Assembly (NCBI GenBank): GCA_019916065.1
Contig: CM034242.1
Span: 14,446,823 to 14,510,822, forward strand
Direction: 5' to 3'
Source of the DNA: Vitellaria paradoxa
Lineage: Eukaryota; Streptophyta; Magnoliopsida; Ericales; Sapotaceae
DNA: 64,000 bases
The notes below the pieces were generated by a model that was given only the letters and a program-made list of their open reading frames with translations, did not search any database and was not told the origin of the DNA. The position numbers and the translations under genes were made by a program. Every line of letters starts with the position of its first letter. The first letter of the stretch is position 1. Of this stretch, positions 1-13,000 are shown one piece after another.

Positions 1-240
1 CGAAAGTGTATGGATTCGATTATTATAATTGAAAACGTGAAAGATTAAAGTGACACTGAATGCAAATTATAAATAAAATTATCATTTTATTCTCAACCTA
101 ATGATTGTTTCTAATGATCAATTAACGGAATGACCGAATTGATAGTTGACCGAAAGTGTAGAGATTTAATTATTACAATTGAAACCTGTGAGACTAAAGT
201 GATATTGAGTGTAAACTATATGGGTGATTTTTGTACTTTA
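1..240. repeat. Right-end fragment of a Mutator-like foldback element, terminal block present twice
   Basis: Two similar blocks, at about 1-60 and 145-236, match the outer end of the right arm of the complete foldback element at 1771-3077. Shared landmarks are a 'gaccgaaagtgta' segment, 'attacaattgaaa', 'gactaaagtga' and a terminal 'gatttttgtacttta'. This is therefore a second member of the same family, cut by the window edge, with its end sequence duplicated. The assignment rests only on similarity to the neighbouring element. Confidence 0.5.
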
Positions 241-948
241 TCTTTATTATTCTAATTTCATATGTAATACATAAAACTTTTTTTATATATTAGGTTTATT
301 TTTATTGTTAAAGTGGAATATTTTTCATATTATATGTCGTGTTATATTATTTTATATTTTGTATCATACTATTGTATATATATTTTTTCATTTTGTTCCG
401 ATTGGGTTGGTTAGGTAAGTTTGCAATTTAATATATATACTAAAGCCGAACTTGATTTTAGAAAGGCTTGAAATATTGGGTCAAACTAAATTAGATTGAA
501 AAAATGAGTTTTTTTAATACTAATATAGAAGGCTTTGATCAACTGTATTTGTTCGATAAAATTAACACAAAATAAAAAAAAATATCAAAATCAGAAAATA
601 ACATAATATCTACTTTGGAGAATTACAGAACTGTGTTAGAATAATTTATAATACATTTAAAAGTTCATTTTTTTTTATCAATGTAAATGTTATACAATCA
701 GTTACATTGTACAACTCAACACTGATATTCATACTTCAAATCATATAATTACCTTTATTTTTCTCATGTTTTCAAATCCTGTATGACATCTCTTGCTCTT
801 CATTCTATTTTATCTTTTTTTTTCCCTAAAATTTTCGAATTAAATTATAAATTCCCACTCTTACTCACCAAATTAATTGGTACTTCAGACCCTTTCTCTC
901 ACTTTTCTTTTCTTATTCATCGAGTTCCCCATCTCCATTTCTTTTGTC

Positions 949-979
<31 letters not shown>

Positions 980-1770
980 CCACTTAAAATGAATAACAAG
1001 TGGGGTGGGCTGAGCTCTAACCAGGTTAAGAATAATACTTTTGCCCACCACGTAAAATTTAATTCCAAGCTCGTTCATATAAACTCATTTATTTTTAAAA
1101 AGTTATATTTAAAATAAAAAGTAATTAAAAGATAAAAATTAGTTTAGTATTAAAATAAATATATATAAAAACTTAATTTTTATAAAAAATACAAATAAAA
1201 TAATATATATAAAATACATAATTTTTAATAATTCAGGCCAGACTTGAGGCGGGCTGAAATATTCAGTTTCAGCCCAAAAAAAATAAGACTGAATTGGCCG
1301 GGGTCTAAAATATCACTCTTACACACATTCACCTTTTCTCTTCGGTAGATAGGAAGATCTGCCAAATTTCTAAAATCTGAACTCTCTTACTCTAATCTCT
1401 TTTATGTCCAACCAATATTAATAACCCTTTCGAGACCCAACAGTAATACTAATTTGTACTAATGATTAATAGCAATACTAATAAAGACAAACATTATTGA
1501 TCTGAAAAAAAAATAATAATAAAAAGAAAAATAATCGCACAAATTAAACAATTAAAAAATAATTTAAGTATGTGTTTAATGTTAATATATATTTTACTTT
1601 TTTAAATTATTTTTTCAACTATTAATAATCTAAAAAAATAGTGCATCACTCGCGCCGCAACAGTAGTTATGGCTATTAAGTAATATAATGTGCTGTACAG
1701 AGAGAGCAGAATAGAAAATTCAAAACATTATAATAAAATGTAGGGTAAAATAATTACTAAAAAAAAATGT
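241..1770. other. AT-rich spacer, no gene seen
   Basis: No convincing coding region. A (CT)n microsatellite lies at about 949-980. The stretch 995-1310 carries GC-richer ends ('ggggtgggctgagctc' and 'gaattggccggggtct') around an AT-rich core, which may be a decayed hAT-type MITE, but I could not fix its borders. The remainder is low-complexity A/T sequence. Confidence 0.6.
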
Positions 1771-3077
1771 GGGGTAAAGTACAAAAACCACACTTACACT
1801 TTACCCTCGGTCTTATTTTGGTCCTATTAGTTTCAATTACGACAGTCAAATCTCTATATTTTTAGTCAAGCAACATTCAAATCCCTTTGCTATTAATCAG
1901 GTCTTTCCATCTATTATCCGTTACAAAACACCGTTAAAACGAAAATAAAATCGTCATTTCACAAGATAACCCATATGGCAAAGTAATGACGTGGAAACTG
2001 TCCGCCACATGTCTAATTGCTAATTACCTACGTGGCAGAGTGAAGAGATGAAAACTGTCTGTCATGTGTTAGATACTCACTTGTCCACATGTACTGAAGT
2101 TGGATAATGTGGGTTGCTGCCATAGAGTTGCTTCACTTTAAAAAAAAATAATAAAGTATTACAAATTACACTACCCCTAGGAATCGAACTAAGAACTTTA
2201 AGGATATGGAACCAGTAATAAAATCAAGTCACCATGAGCTTGGTTTGTATAAGATTCCTACATAAAATTTATATATATATTAAAAAGCTGAAATAGATTC
2301 TCTCTCATTATAATATTTATATATATATAGAATATATTTATTTATAAATAAATATTTATATAATATATAGTTATATATATTTTAAAAAAATGAGAAAGAA
2401 TATATAATATTTATATAAATATTTAAATAGAAGATCAAGAAGAATCTATTTCAACTTTGAATATATATAAATATTACCTAAGAATCTTAAACAAACCAAG
2501 CTCTTACTAATTTGGTTTTATTGCAGGCTCCCAATCCTTAAAATTCTTGGTTTGATTCCTAATGGTACATAATTTATAATACTTTATTTTTTGTAAGTGA
2601 AGCTACTTTATGGTAGAAACCAACACCAACACATATAGACAATTAGAAATTTGACGCAGGACGGACACTAACACTAGCACACATGGACAATTAGCAATCT
2701 GACACGTGACGGACAGTCTCCACCTCATTCGAGGGTGTCATGGATCAAAATCCAGAGGCACCTTTTCTATAGCATTAACAAATTGGAACCCAGTTAGATG
2801 CAATCCTACATTGTCATCGTTCGATATGGATCATCTTGGAAAATGACAATTTTACCCTCCATATCATCCGAAAGTACCACGTTATTTCTTTGCCACGTGA
2901 ACCATCTTGTGAAATGACAATTTGACCCTTGCTTTAACAATGTTTTGTAATAGAGAATAAACAAGACCTGCTTGTTACTTGACCAAAAGTATAAGGATTT
3001 GACTGTCGCAATTGAAATCATTGGGATCAAAATGAGATCAAGGATACAGTGTAGGAGTAATTTTTGTACTTTTATCT
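1771..3077. mobile_element. Mutator-like foldback element with long terminal inverted repeats
   Basis: The left arm (about 1771-2290) and right arm (about 2460-3077) are long imperfect reverse complements around an AT-rich centre. Matching segments include 'gtcatttcacaagat', 'acgacagtcaaatc' and 'gagcttggtttgt' with their complements. Outer ends are ggggtaaagtacaaaaa and the complement of ttttgtacttttatct. Flanks show an imperfect duplication of about 8-9 bp (aaaaaatgt versus gaaaatgt), as expected for Mutator-like elements. No transposase reading frame is present, so it is non-autonomous. Confidence 0.7.
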
Positions 3078-4093
3078 GAAAATGTGTGTTGCAAACAAAA
3101 GAAAAAGGAAAGCAACATTTTTCTTACTTTCGGTTCCTGCTTTTCAAATTTTAAAATCTTTTTAGTCCCCAAAAAAAAAAAAAAATACTAACAAATGTCA
3201 AAAAAATAAAAACCTACTGTTTTAAACAAAAAGCACTGATTAATGATGCTAGCTAGAATTCCTCATTTCAACAGATAGATAGTGATTGTCATATTAGATT
3301 TTTTCAACTGCAATTACTATTAAGCTCTCCCATATTGCAAATATACGTCTTAATTGGAAGGTGAAAATGGGAAAATCCTAATAGCTAGTAATAGTTGATA
3401 AGACCTCAAAATTCCAAACGATTCTTCATGATGGTAAGCTGGCATTGAAAGCCAGCTCCATCACCTGCAAATTTCAAGTTGAATAAAAAAATTGACTCAT
3501 GCTAATTATTTTAAATTGAGTAATGCCATTCACTCATATAAAGTATTTTGAAAAAAGTCTACCAAAACAATATGACATATGACATAAATGCCGACGTTTC
3601 ACATCAAAACAAAAGGTCGGTTGAGTTGCTCTTTTTTTTATAAAATTCTCACTGCCACGCTATTCTAATGGTGTTTTCTAGTAATATTTCTGGTAGTATA
3701 GCATTTTCCTTCTAAATTTACTGCAAGTTAATACTTCAATAAATCAAGGGTCACTACAATAGCTAAATATAGTTCAATAGTGGTGCACCAGTGTTCTTGC
3801 ATCAACAAGGCCATATCAAATAAATAAATGTAACTTCTCAAATATTAAAAATTTGAAAATATCTGTAAATATTGTGACTTCAAAAAAATACAGTATGAGG
3901 CATTGGATTATCTCTAAAGAAATGTTGAAATGAAGAATTCAGACATGAGCTATTTGTTTTACCTTCAACAATATTAGCCCTCGGTGCATTTCGTTCCATG
4001 AATTTGCTTATTGAGGGGGGGGGGGGATAGAAATAGAAAAGAGAAGGAAAAAAAAAATGTTGCAAACTATTGAAAAAGCTATATGTGCAAATT
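3078..4093. other. Spacer and probable 3' flank of the RETICULATA-RELATED gene
   Basis: No coding region recognised. The part nearest 4093 should contain the 3' untranslated region of the minus-strand gene. A run of G at about 4015-4026 and several A tracts are the only notable features. No canonical AATAAA is visible on the minus strand close to the stop codon. Confidence 0.5.
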
Positions 4094-7000
4094 CTATGCC
4101 AAATTTGAAGTCACCTTTTTCTTGATAATCCTTTTCCTAGGAGTCTTAGGAGAAGCAGTGTGTCCCACGGCATTGTTTTTAGATGATGCAGGAAGAACCT
4201 CAGATGGCCTGACATAAACCATCGAACCATCTTCAGGATGAGCAAGAGCATTAGCCTCCACCCCAAGCCAAGCCGATCTTGACGCCTCTCCCAATTGGAC
4301 ATTCAAGATCCTAAAAAGCACACCACGCAAGGTTTATGTCTCAATCAGGAAATACGCAAAAATAAGGTTCACATTTGGGCGAAACAAATAACAATAATTA
4401 TATAGTGCACTGAAAAAAAGGGAAGGGAGAAAATAAGAAAAACATTGCTTATTACAATCATAATTTGCCCAAGTGAACTCGAACTCTAGTTGGAATGAGG
4501 TGGTCTCACAAATTGAGCTAGTCAATAATTTCGTGACTTTTAAAATGGGTATTCGTTTTAATTTTGAACTAATTAGTTCGTTATATATTGATTGAATTTG
4601 AGAAATCTCTAATCCAACTTCTAGGTAGGTCAACACGTATTTCAATTTGAATTGAAGATAGAGCCACTTCTTAATAAATTACCGAATGCTACGTCAATTT
4701 TGTTATGGGGAACGATATTTGAGTCCCCACAATGAAACCTCAATAGGACGTTGGGACCCCTCCAGTCTGGGCTCTCGCCCTTCGATGGCTCCACCTCATT
4801 GCTGCAATTAGTTGTTTTCCTTTCACTTAGACCATGTCTTTTCCCCTGGAGACATTTGAGGTTTGGGGACATTCTAAATTTCCGCCAAGACTCTCTAGTG
4901 GGAGCTTCCTTAGGATCAACACTAGGCCAAACAAAGGAAGTGCCTATTCCACTAGGTTAAGAGCAAGACTGAAGGATCCCCAAAGGAATCTCATAATTAC
5001 ACACTTACTAGTGGAATCATTGGGAACAAGTGGATTGGTAGGTAGAATTAGGAGACTTGTTGAGCCCCCTCCCCTCCTCAACTGGCCTTAGGAGAGAGAA
5101 ATTCAGTCATGCATTTAATGCTCTGGCCAAATAATTAACGCCCTCAACCACCACCACTACGTGTTCCCCATACCTTAAACTGATATCTAAGAATTTGTCA
5201 CTATTATCCTGAACCCCTAAATCACACCATCACCCTTCTCAACAGCACCTTTGATGCACTCAACCGCATCCGTCCCCATGAGCATAAGCCTACCTTCCTG
5301 CCATTAAAGGTGTTTGGGAAACTATAAATACCTCAAGGCACACCTCGTAAGAGGCAAGAAATCAATGAATCACCTGCCCAAAAGTCTCTCTCCATCTCTT
5401 GTTCCAGGCCACCCTTTCTCTCACTCTGCTAGTTGCCAGTAAGGCCTACTATAGACGACAATCATTATTGTTCCCAAACGATCGGACCAAACCAGCCCTA
5501 TTCCAATCATTCACAAAAACTTTATGGCGAAGTTGACATGAAATGTGGTAATCTTTCCCGCAAGAGCACACATAGGAAGTTGATTTTGGTGGTGTTTAAA
5601 TGTGCAAATGAACTGTCTAGAATGCTATTTATTATAACACAATTCTAATGGATGATACACCCCATCAAATTATAAAAATTACAGGGTTAAACTTCAAAAG
5701 AAAAAAAACTACTTCAGATGCAAGAAATGGACAAAATGAACTGCAACAGGAAACAACAGGATGATTTGTCCATACTACTACCTAATGAACCTGACACGTA
5801 AGATGAGTCTATTATGTAATTTGGCTGTCTAATTTTTCATTTCATCCAAGTTCTTTAGTTTCAATGGCAACATGCAAGTAAAAATCCTACCTCAAAGTCA
5901 TGCTGAAAAATAATGCCACTGCAGTGACATCAAAATAGTCTATTAGTCCTCTGTCGATGCCACACAACAGCTGATATCGCAAGCTTGCATAAACACCCAG
6001 AAATGAACCCCAACCAAGTGCGTTGATTCTCAAAGTTGGGTTATTTATGGACAACCTGCCATGAATTTTGTTAAGGTTAATAAATTTTCTTAATTTATTT
6101 TCCAACAAAGTTCAAATTTGTTCATTTCGCTAGAAACAAAAGGACCAAAAACTGAAAAAGCTGTGTGAAGTATGTTTAGTGACCACATATGTTTAGTGAC
6201 CACATACCTTTCTTTCTTACTTGCAGTGAAAATGTTTATGAGAGCAGCCTGGAGAGAACCTGCTGTCACACCAAACATAGACAACTCTGCAGCCTTGAAG
6301 AAAAATGAGTAGATCCTTTTTTGCAAGCTAAAGTACCTATGTTTGTAGTTCCTCTCAAAGACGTTATTTGGAAGCTCCTTTAAGGAACTTTGCAAGTGAA
6401 ACCTAGATGTGTTTACATGTGAACGGCAAGGAGCAAGTGACCAGAAAACAACAGCATTACAGACCAATGCTGTCAGCACGTTGACAAGCGCTATATCCCA
6501 TTCCTGCTTTATCCTGTCATTAAGAAAAGCACGCACACTTTAGATGGAGATAAACAATAAGATCAACAGATCCAATCGAAATTTGGCTTTGGTTTCTCCT
6601 GATGTATATGTAAACAATCTGACATCAAAATACCTCTTCTTGCGATTCTTCAACTCCCACAAGACTGAACAACCAACAGTGGTAGCCTGCTCCAAAAGCA
6701 GCTTATGTATGAAAGCAGGATCTGCAATCGTCCTGCATGAAAAATCTGTTGTCAATTGTCATATTAAAAATTAATGGATACAGTTAAGAATTCATCCTGG
6801 AACAAACAATCTAAATCAACAATATGAAAGAAAAGTAATTGCTGTTCTTTGTTCAATACACAACAGAAAATAGAAGAAACAAGACTTGGTATTGGTGTAT
6901 GTAAATCAGTTCACAATGTTATTATTCTTAAATTTCAGACTAGAAATCTCCATATAAACTTTTAATTGGTCCACACCCATTTATTAGTTAGCCACAACGG

Positions 7001-10000
7001 GAGACCAAACTTTTCTTTTATGTGATCCTGGCAGAAAATTTTCTTCACACAGCTGCAAGTCTTCTGCGGATATCATGCACCGGTCTAGGCACAGGCTTAT
7101 GGCACCTAATTATAGATCTTCACTTCTAATTCTATTGAAAAAATCCACCCAGTTGAATATGTTTATAAACAGACAATGGCACAAGGAATTCTGCAGATTG
7201 TGATGTGGCAAGACTACTAGTATTCTGGCAAAGTGTGAGCGGGAAACAAAGAGAGAGTGTGTCCCTCTCTTGCCTCTCACTGTTCCCTTGTCAAGAGAAA
7301 AAGAAGTTGAAAGTTTTCCTTTGTGTAGTAAAATAAAGAGTGTCCATTTGCCCACCTTTGTCGACAGGTTTTTCTATACCCATTATTTTGACAATAGCAG
7401 AGGTTATTTTATCTTGGTTCACAAAATTGTTTAACTGGATTTTACATACCAATAAGATGCCTAATGATTAGAGGCAAAAATATCTCAATGCTTATCTATA
7501 AAAATAAATGGGATGTCCAAGAACGTAACAACTATCGGAGTATTAAGTTTATAAGTTATACTACAAAACTTGGTAGAGAGTAATTGAGACTAGGCTAAGA
7601 CGTGACAAAATATCATAGAATAAATTCGGTTTTATACTTGGTGGATTGATTATGGAATATATTTTCACAGTAAAAATTTTGATGGAAAAATATGGAGAAA
7701 AGAAGAAAAATCTTCACATAATTTGTATTGACTCGAAGAGAAAAATTATGGCGGGTGGACAAGAAAGGAGTTGCAATGAAATATATTAAAGTGATTCAGG
7801 ATGTGTATGATAAAACAGTTACCAGTGTATGAACTATTGGAGGTGATACCAATGATTTTCCAATTACAATTGGTCTATCAAGGATCCGCTTTAAACTTTA
7901 TCTTTCCACTTTAGTTATGAACAAGCTTGCTAACATATTAAAAACGTTATCTCTTGGTGTATATTGTTCACACATGATATTGTATTGATAGATAAAACTA
8001 CATATGGGGTTTATCATAAGTTAGAAGTTTGGAAGCACATTTTAGAGTCTAGGGACTTTAGAGTAAGTACAACTAAAAGCGAATATATGCATTACAAGTT
8101 TAGTAAAATTAAAGGGGATATCCAAAAGTGTAACAACTAGCATTACAAGTTTAGTAAAATTAAAGGGGACATCCAAAAGTGTAACAACTATCAACGTATT
8201 AAGTTTGTGAGTCACAATATGAAACTTTGGAAGAGATTGATTGAGGCCAAGCTAAGATGTGACAAAAATATCATAAAACTAATTTGGTTTTACGCCTGAT
8301 GGATTGACCATAGAAGCTATTTTTCCAATAAGGTATATTTTATATTGATGAAATATAAAATATAAAGAAAAAGAAAAAATGATCTCCGCATGATTTTTAT
8401 CAACTTACAGAAGGTATTTGATAGGGTACCAAGGGAAATTTTATAGTGAATCAAGAAAAGAAAGAAGTTGCTATGTAGTATACTAAAGTGATAAATGACA
8501 AGTATGACAAAGCAATTACTAGTGTGATACAAATGATTTTTCAATTACAATTGATTTACACCAAAGATCTACTTTTAAGCCATTATTTTTTTTTTTTCAC
8601 TTTGGTTATGGAAAAGCTTACTAAACATATTAAAGATGATATCTATTAGTGTATATCGTCCGTAGATGATATTGTATTGGTAGATTAAATTAGGTCTGAT
8701 GTTAAGTTAGAACTTTGGAAGTACACTTTAGAGTCTACAAGTTTTAGAGTAAGTAAGACTAAAACAGAATGTATGCATTGTAGATTCAATAACATTAAAA
8801 CTCGAATGAGGGTATTGTGAAAATTGAGAATCAATAAGTTCCAAAAAAATAATTAGTTTTGATATCATGGATCAATTATTCATGCAAATGGAGGGATTGA
8901 AGGGGATATTATCCATAGGATTTAAGCTAGGTGGTTAAAATGAAGAAATGATTCAAGTATTTTATGAAATTGTAGAATACCTATCAAGCTAAAGAAAAAT
9001 TTAATATAATGGTTGTAAGATCAACAATGTTTTATTTATTTTTTGATAAGTATAACTAACTATACTTTATAGTATATAGTGTTGGGCCATTAAGAAACAA
9101 CACTCATAATCTAAATTTAGCGAAAATGAGAATGTTAAGATAGATTCGTGATAATACAAGAAAATATATAGTAAAAAGTCAATATACCCAAAAAAAAAGT
9201 TCTGGTGGAACTAATAAGAAAAAGAAATTAATTACAAATAGTTTCCTTTGACATAACTATTATATGCAGTGTTGTAGAGACCACAAAGACAAGACATCAA
9301 TCACACACGAGAGTGATGAGGCCTGTAAGGTCTGCATTCACCATGCCCTAGTTATATCCTACTTGGGTGCACATGCTTATAACAGATTGTACTATCAGTG
9401 AGCCATTGCGGACATTGTGTGCAAGGTGATTTCCTATAGCTCGATTGGCATCAGCTATGTTACATGGATTCGGGTACAAGCATCAAATAGGGTACGTATC
9501 TAGGAGTTGGATCTATATATTCTTTTATTCAGGGATACAGGGACACTTGATATATATGTTTACTATAATTATTTGTTTTATAGAATATACAGTATTACAA
9601 GTTGTCATTATAGTATTTCATGCGAAAAATAGGAGCTTCATGTATAATTATCTGTATAACTGTTCAGAGTCACCCCTGCACCCCCCTCCACCACGATAAA
9701 GCAGTGGCACTTGTAGCATCCCCGCGGCTACACCATTGCCACGAGTACCTCTTACTTGGGGTTAGAACCCCCCATAATAAGACTCCCTCCAAGGACTTTC
9801 CAGGTTGAACACCTAAAAGACTAACCCTACCCCAAGGACAGGAGCAAGGCCCAGGGATTGCCTTATCAAATGGCTCACTAGCACACACACTTGCAAGACC
9901 ATTCAAGGATGAGCAACTTAGTGGTTAGAGCTGGAGATCCCTTGAAGCACCCTCAACTAGCCTACGGAGAGAGGACTATTACCTGACAAAACCAACTCGG

Positions 10001-13000
10001 TACCATACAGTCGCCCTATACCTAAGCGGCCACGATTCTCATACCACCCAACCATACAGGGGTATTACCACCACTTGGTCGAGTATACCTTCACCAACAA
10101 ATGAATCAAGCTGTACAGAGTAGGCCACCTAGTCTCAGGACCATTGTCCTTGGCTTGTGAAGGTTAAGCTCCTTGTCTTAACTCGTCCTTTACAAATACC
10201 ACCACACAAAGATGTCATGTTTAGATGATATATACCCTGACTCTATCTACAACTGATCACTGATCTCTCTCCACGTCGCACCGGGCTGCCCTAGCTCTCA
10301 CCTCGTCTGCCTCCGATGACACCTCGCCATTGACAACATACATCATTGTTCTTAGACATCCGAAGCATCCATCCTCACACCAACCATCCACAATGTGCTA
10401 AAATTAAATTACGAAATATTTTTGTATGGATATCCAATTATATATAGGATATGATATCATATCCTTACCCAAGTATCTAATACAAATACGTTCACAATGT
10501 ACGTAGTAATGTGGTGTGACATTATGCTAATTTGGTTTTGATTGAGACACTAGTGTGGTGTTAACACTACGCTTGTAGCATTCAATGAACCTTATCATTG
10601 GACCTTGCTATGTGGAGGGTTGTTTGGATGGGGGGGTGCCACCCTGGATCTTCAATCCATAGTCTTACAAGTGATGTTGGACAAGAGTCTTGTTGGGCTT
10701 GTCTAGCCTACAAGTACACTAAGCTTGGTAGGCTTCATATGCCACATTTGGAATGTGAATGCTTGGCTCTTAATTGCTTAGCAAATAGTTGGTGTATGGT
10801 ACTTTGCATTGTGTTGCTAGACTATCTTGTGTTGGGTGCATTTCTTGCCAAATATGCTTGTAATTTGCTATTCTTGTTTGGCACGCACTATGAGGATGAA
10901 TATATGCTCGGATTGGACAAACAAGCTCGAATGCATGAAGGTTGTGCTAACGATGGGATGCAAGATAAGGGTTTGTGTGAACAATCTTAGGTGAGCTTTG
11001 CTTGGCTCCGAGTTGAGCACACTACAGTTGCCTGGTCATTGTTCAAGTAGGAGGGACCAGGCTTATAGTTTGGTCAACTCACGACCATTTCTTTCCATTA
11101 TGATGTTCGAGTAGACAAAAGCGAGAAAATAAGAGAAGTAAAAATAAGATAAATTTATTGTACTATAATATAGCTTTGGATCTACCAGCCCATGACACCT
11201 CGCCATGCCCTATTTTTATATTTTTTTAAAATTATCATATGAATATACCAATCTGGCATTATATTTGTGTCCATATCCATACTTCTTACTATATTTTTGG
11301 GACTGAACTATTATTGTGGTCCGAAATCTACCAACTTAACGTGTACAGAAAACTACCTACAGAATTTTAATTAATTATGCATATGATTTAGAGGAGTCAC
11401 TCTATGATGTGGAAATATATGGTCAAGTGGCATTTCCACATCTTTACATAGTGTACTCCAATAAAAAATTGGCAACAATCCACTTCTATGAGGTCCTTTA
11501 TCAAGTATATTGTATTGCCCTTGCCCAAATATGCAATATCACTTGCGTGATAACTCAAGGATTTATGGCTTGAAATGAGTTGGAATTGGCTTAATTCTCC
11601 TAAAAGCAAGTTGCTGGATTTTTAGAAACTATTTACCACAAGATGGTGTAGCCACCTTAATCCAGAAGGCAAGAAAAGAACCAAACTCCTCATCCCCTTA
11701 TGCATAAGCACTCCTCAACTCGCACTCATGCAAGGGGCTAAATGTGGGTATCTGGAATCCTCACCTAGGGATCCTAGAACAATCCAAGTCTGGACATCCA
11801 AGGAGCCCTAGGACTTCAAACCAAGGAACCACGATCAGTAAGCGATCCCCCACACTTAGCATCTCCCATCTAACTCAGTAACCATTCATGAGGATTGCAG
11901 ACCAGAGGCACAAGGAAGGGAACATCGATGGTCCGCCAAAGGATCCTCTAGCCCCTCAACCCTCCAAGGGTGGAGGCAAAAAAGCCCCATCTACCTCCTT
12001 TATTTCTCCTACCTACCACTACCAGGAGGGTCTTGTGCCAACCAAAGGATCATCTTGTTCCTAATTCATCCCTACACACAGGTGGATGGCATTTACTTGT
12101 AATGCTTTGACCTTGAATCAAATGCTAAAAGACAGGGGAAGGGTGAAAAAGGGTCGGGTCATGCATTGTGGGCAACGACTACTTTCTATAGAAGGTAAGA
12201 AGATATTCAAAGGGCTTTCCCCTCACAAGAGTCTAAAAACATAATTTAGTCCATGGACCCATAGGACAACTGATGTCCAACAAATCTTCAAATTACAAAA
12301 CTAATAGACTCCTAAAACGCAGACAAAATAAAAAATAATAATAATAAAATAACATAAACACATTAACTTAAATGGACATAACTAAAAACTCAAACATAAA
12401 TTAATTAGTTAGACATTAACTTATATTAAAACTCAAACAAAAATTAATTAGACGTTAACTAATATTTTTCTTTTGGTATTGTGGGACTGTTCCTCAGGCA
12501 TATACTCCCTTGGAAAGCTAGCTGATGCCCCAGCTCACCAGCCCTCGAGTAAACCATGGGTTTGCCCAACCAATTATGGTGATCAGCAACCATTCCTATG
12601 CAATTTTTAAGTTTTCTTTATATTCCATCTCCAAATCCATTTTCTACAAATCTAAAAAGGCCTTATGTGAGGGATTAACTAGAAACATCCTACTTGCATT
12701 CCCAAACAACCATGTAATGGAGACACCATCTTCATCGTTTCTTCAAACATATTGTCACGTCATCTACAATGCCAAGCTTTTGAAAGACAACAATTACTCT
12801 TTCCATCTCGTCTATTACAAAAGTGCATTCTATGCTATTTGATTACACCCCCCCTCCCCTTTCCAAAAAAGGAAGGTATAAAAAGGTAAATACAACCCAT
12901 CCTAACAATCGCTTAGACAAACAACTCTGAACCATTTATCTTTCCAAAATTGACAATCCTATTATGATAGCTTCCCATAACAATAAAAAATCAAAAATAT

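Noticed and set aside
9860..9960. tRNA-like segment 'cttagtggttagagctgg'
   Set aside because: Only an A-box-like word; no B box, no acceptor stem pairing, so neither a tRNA gene nor a supportable SINE.
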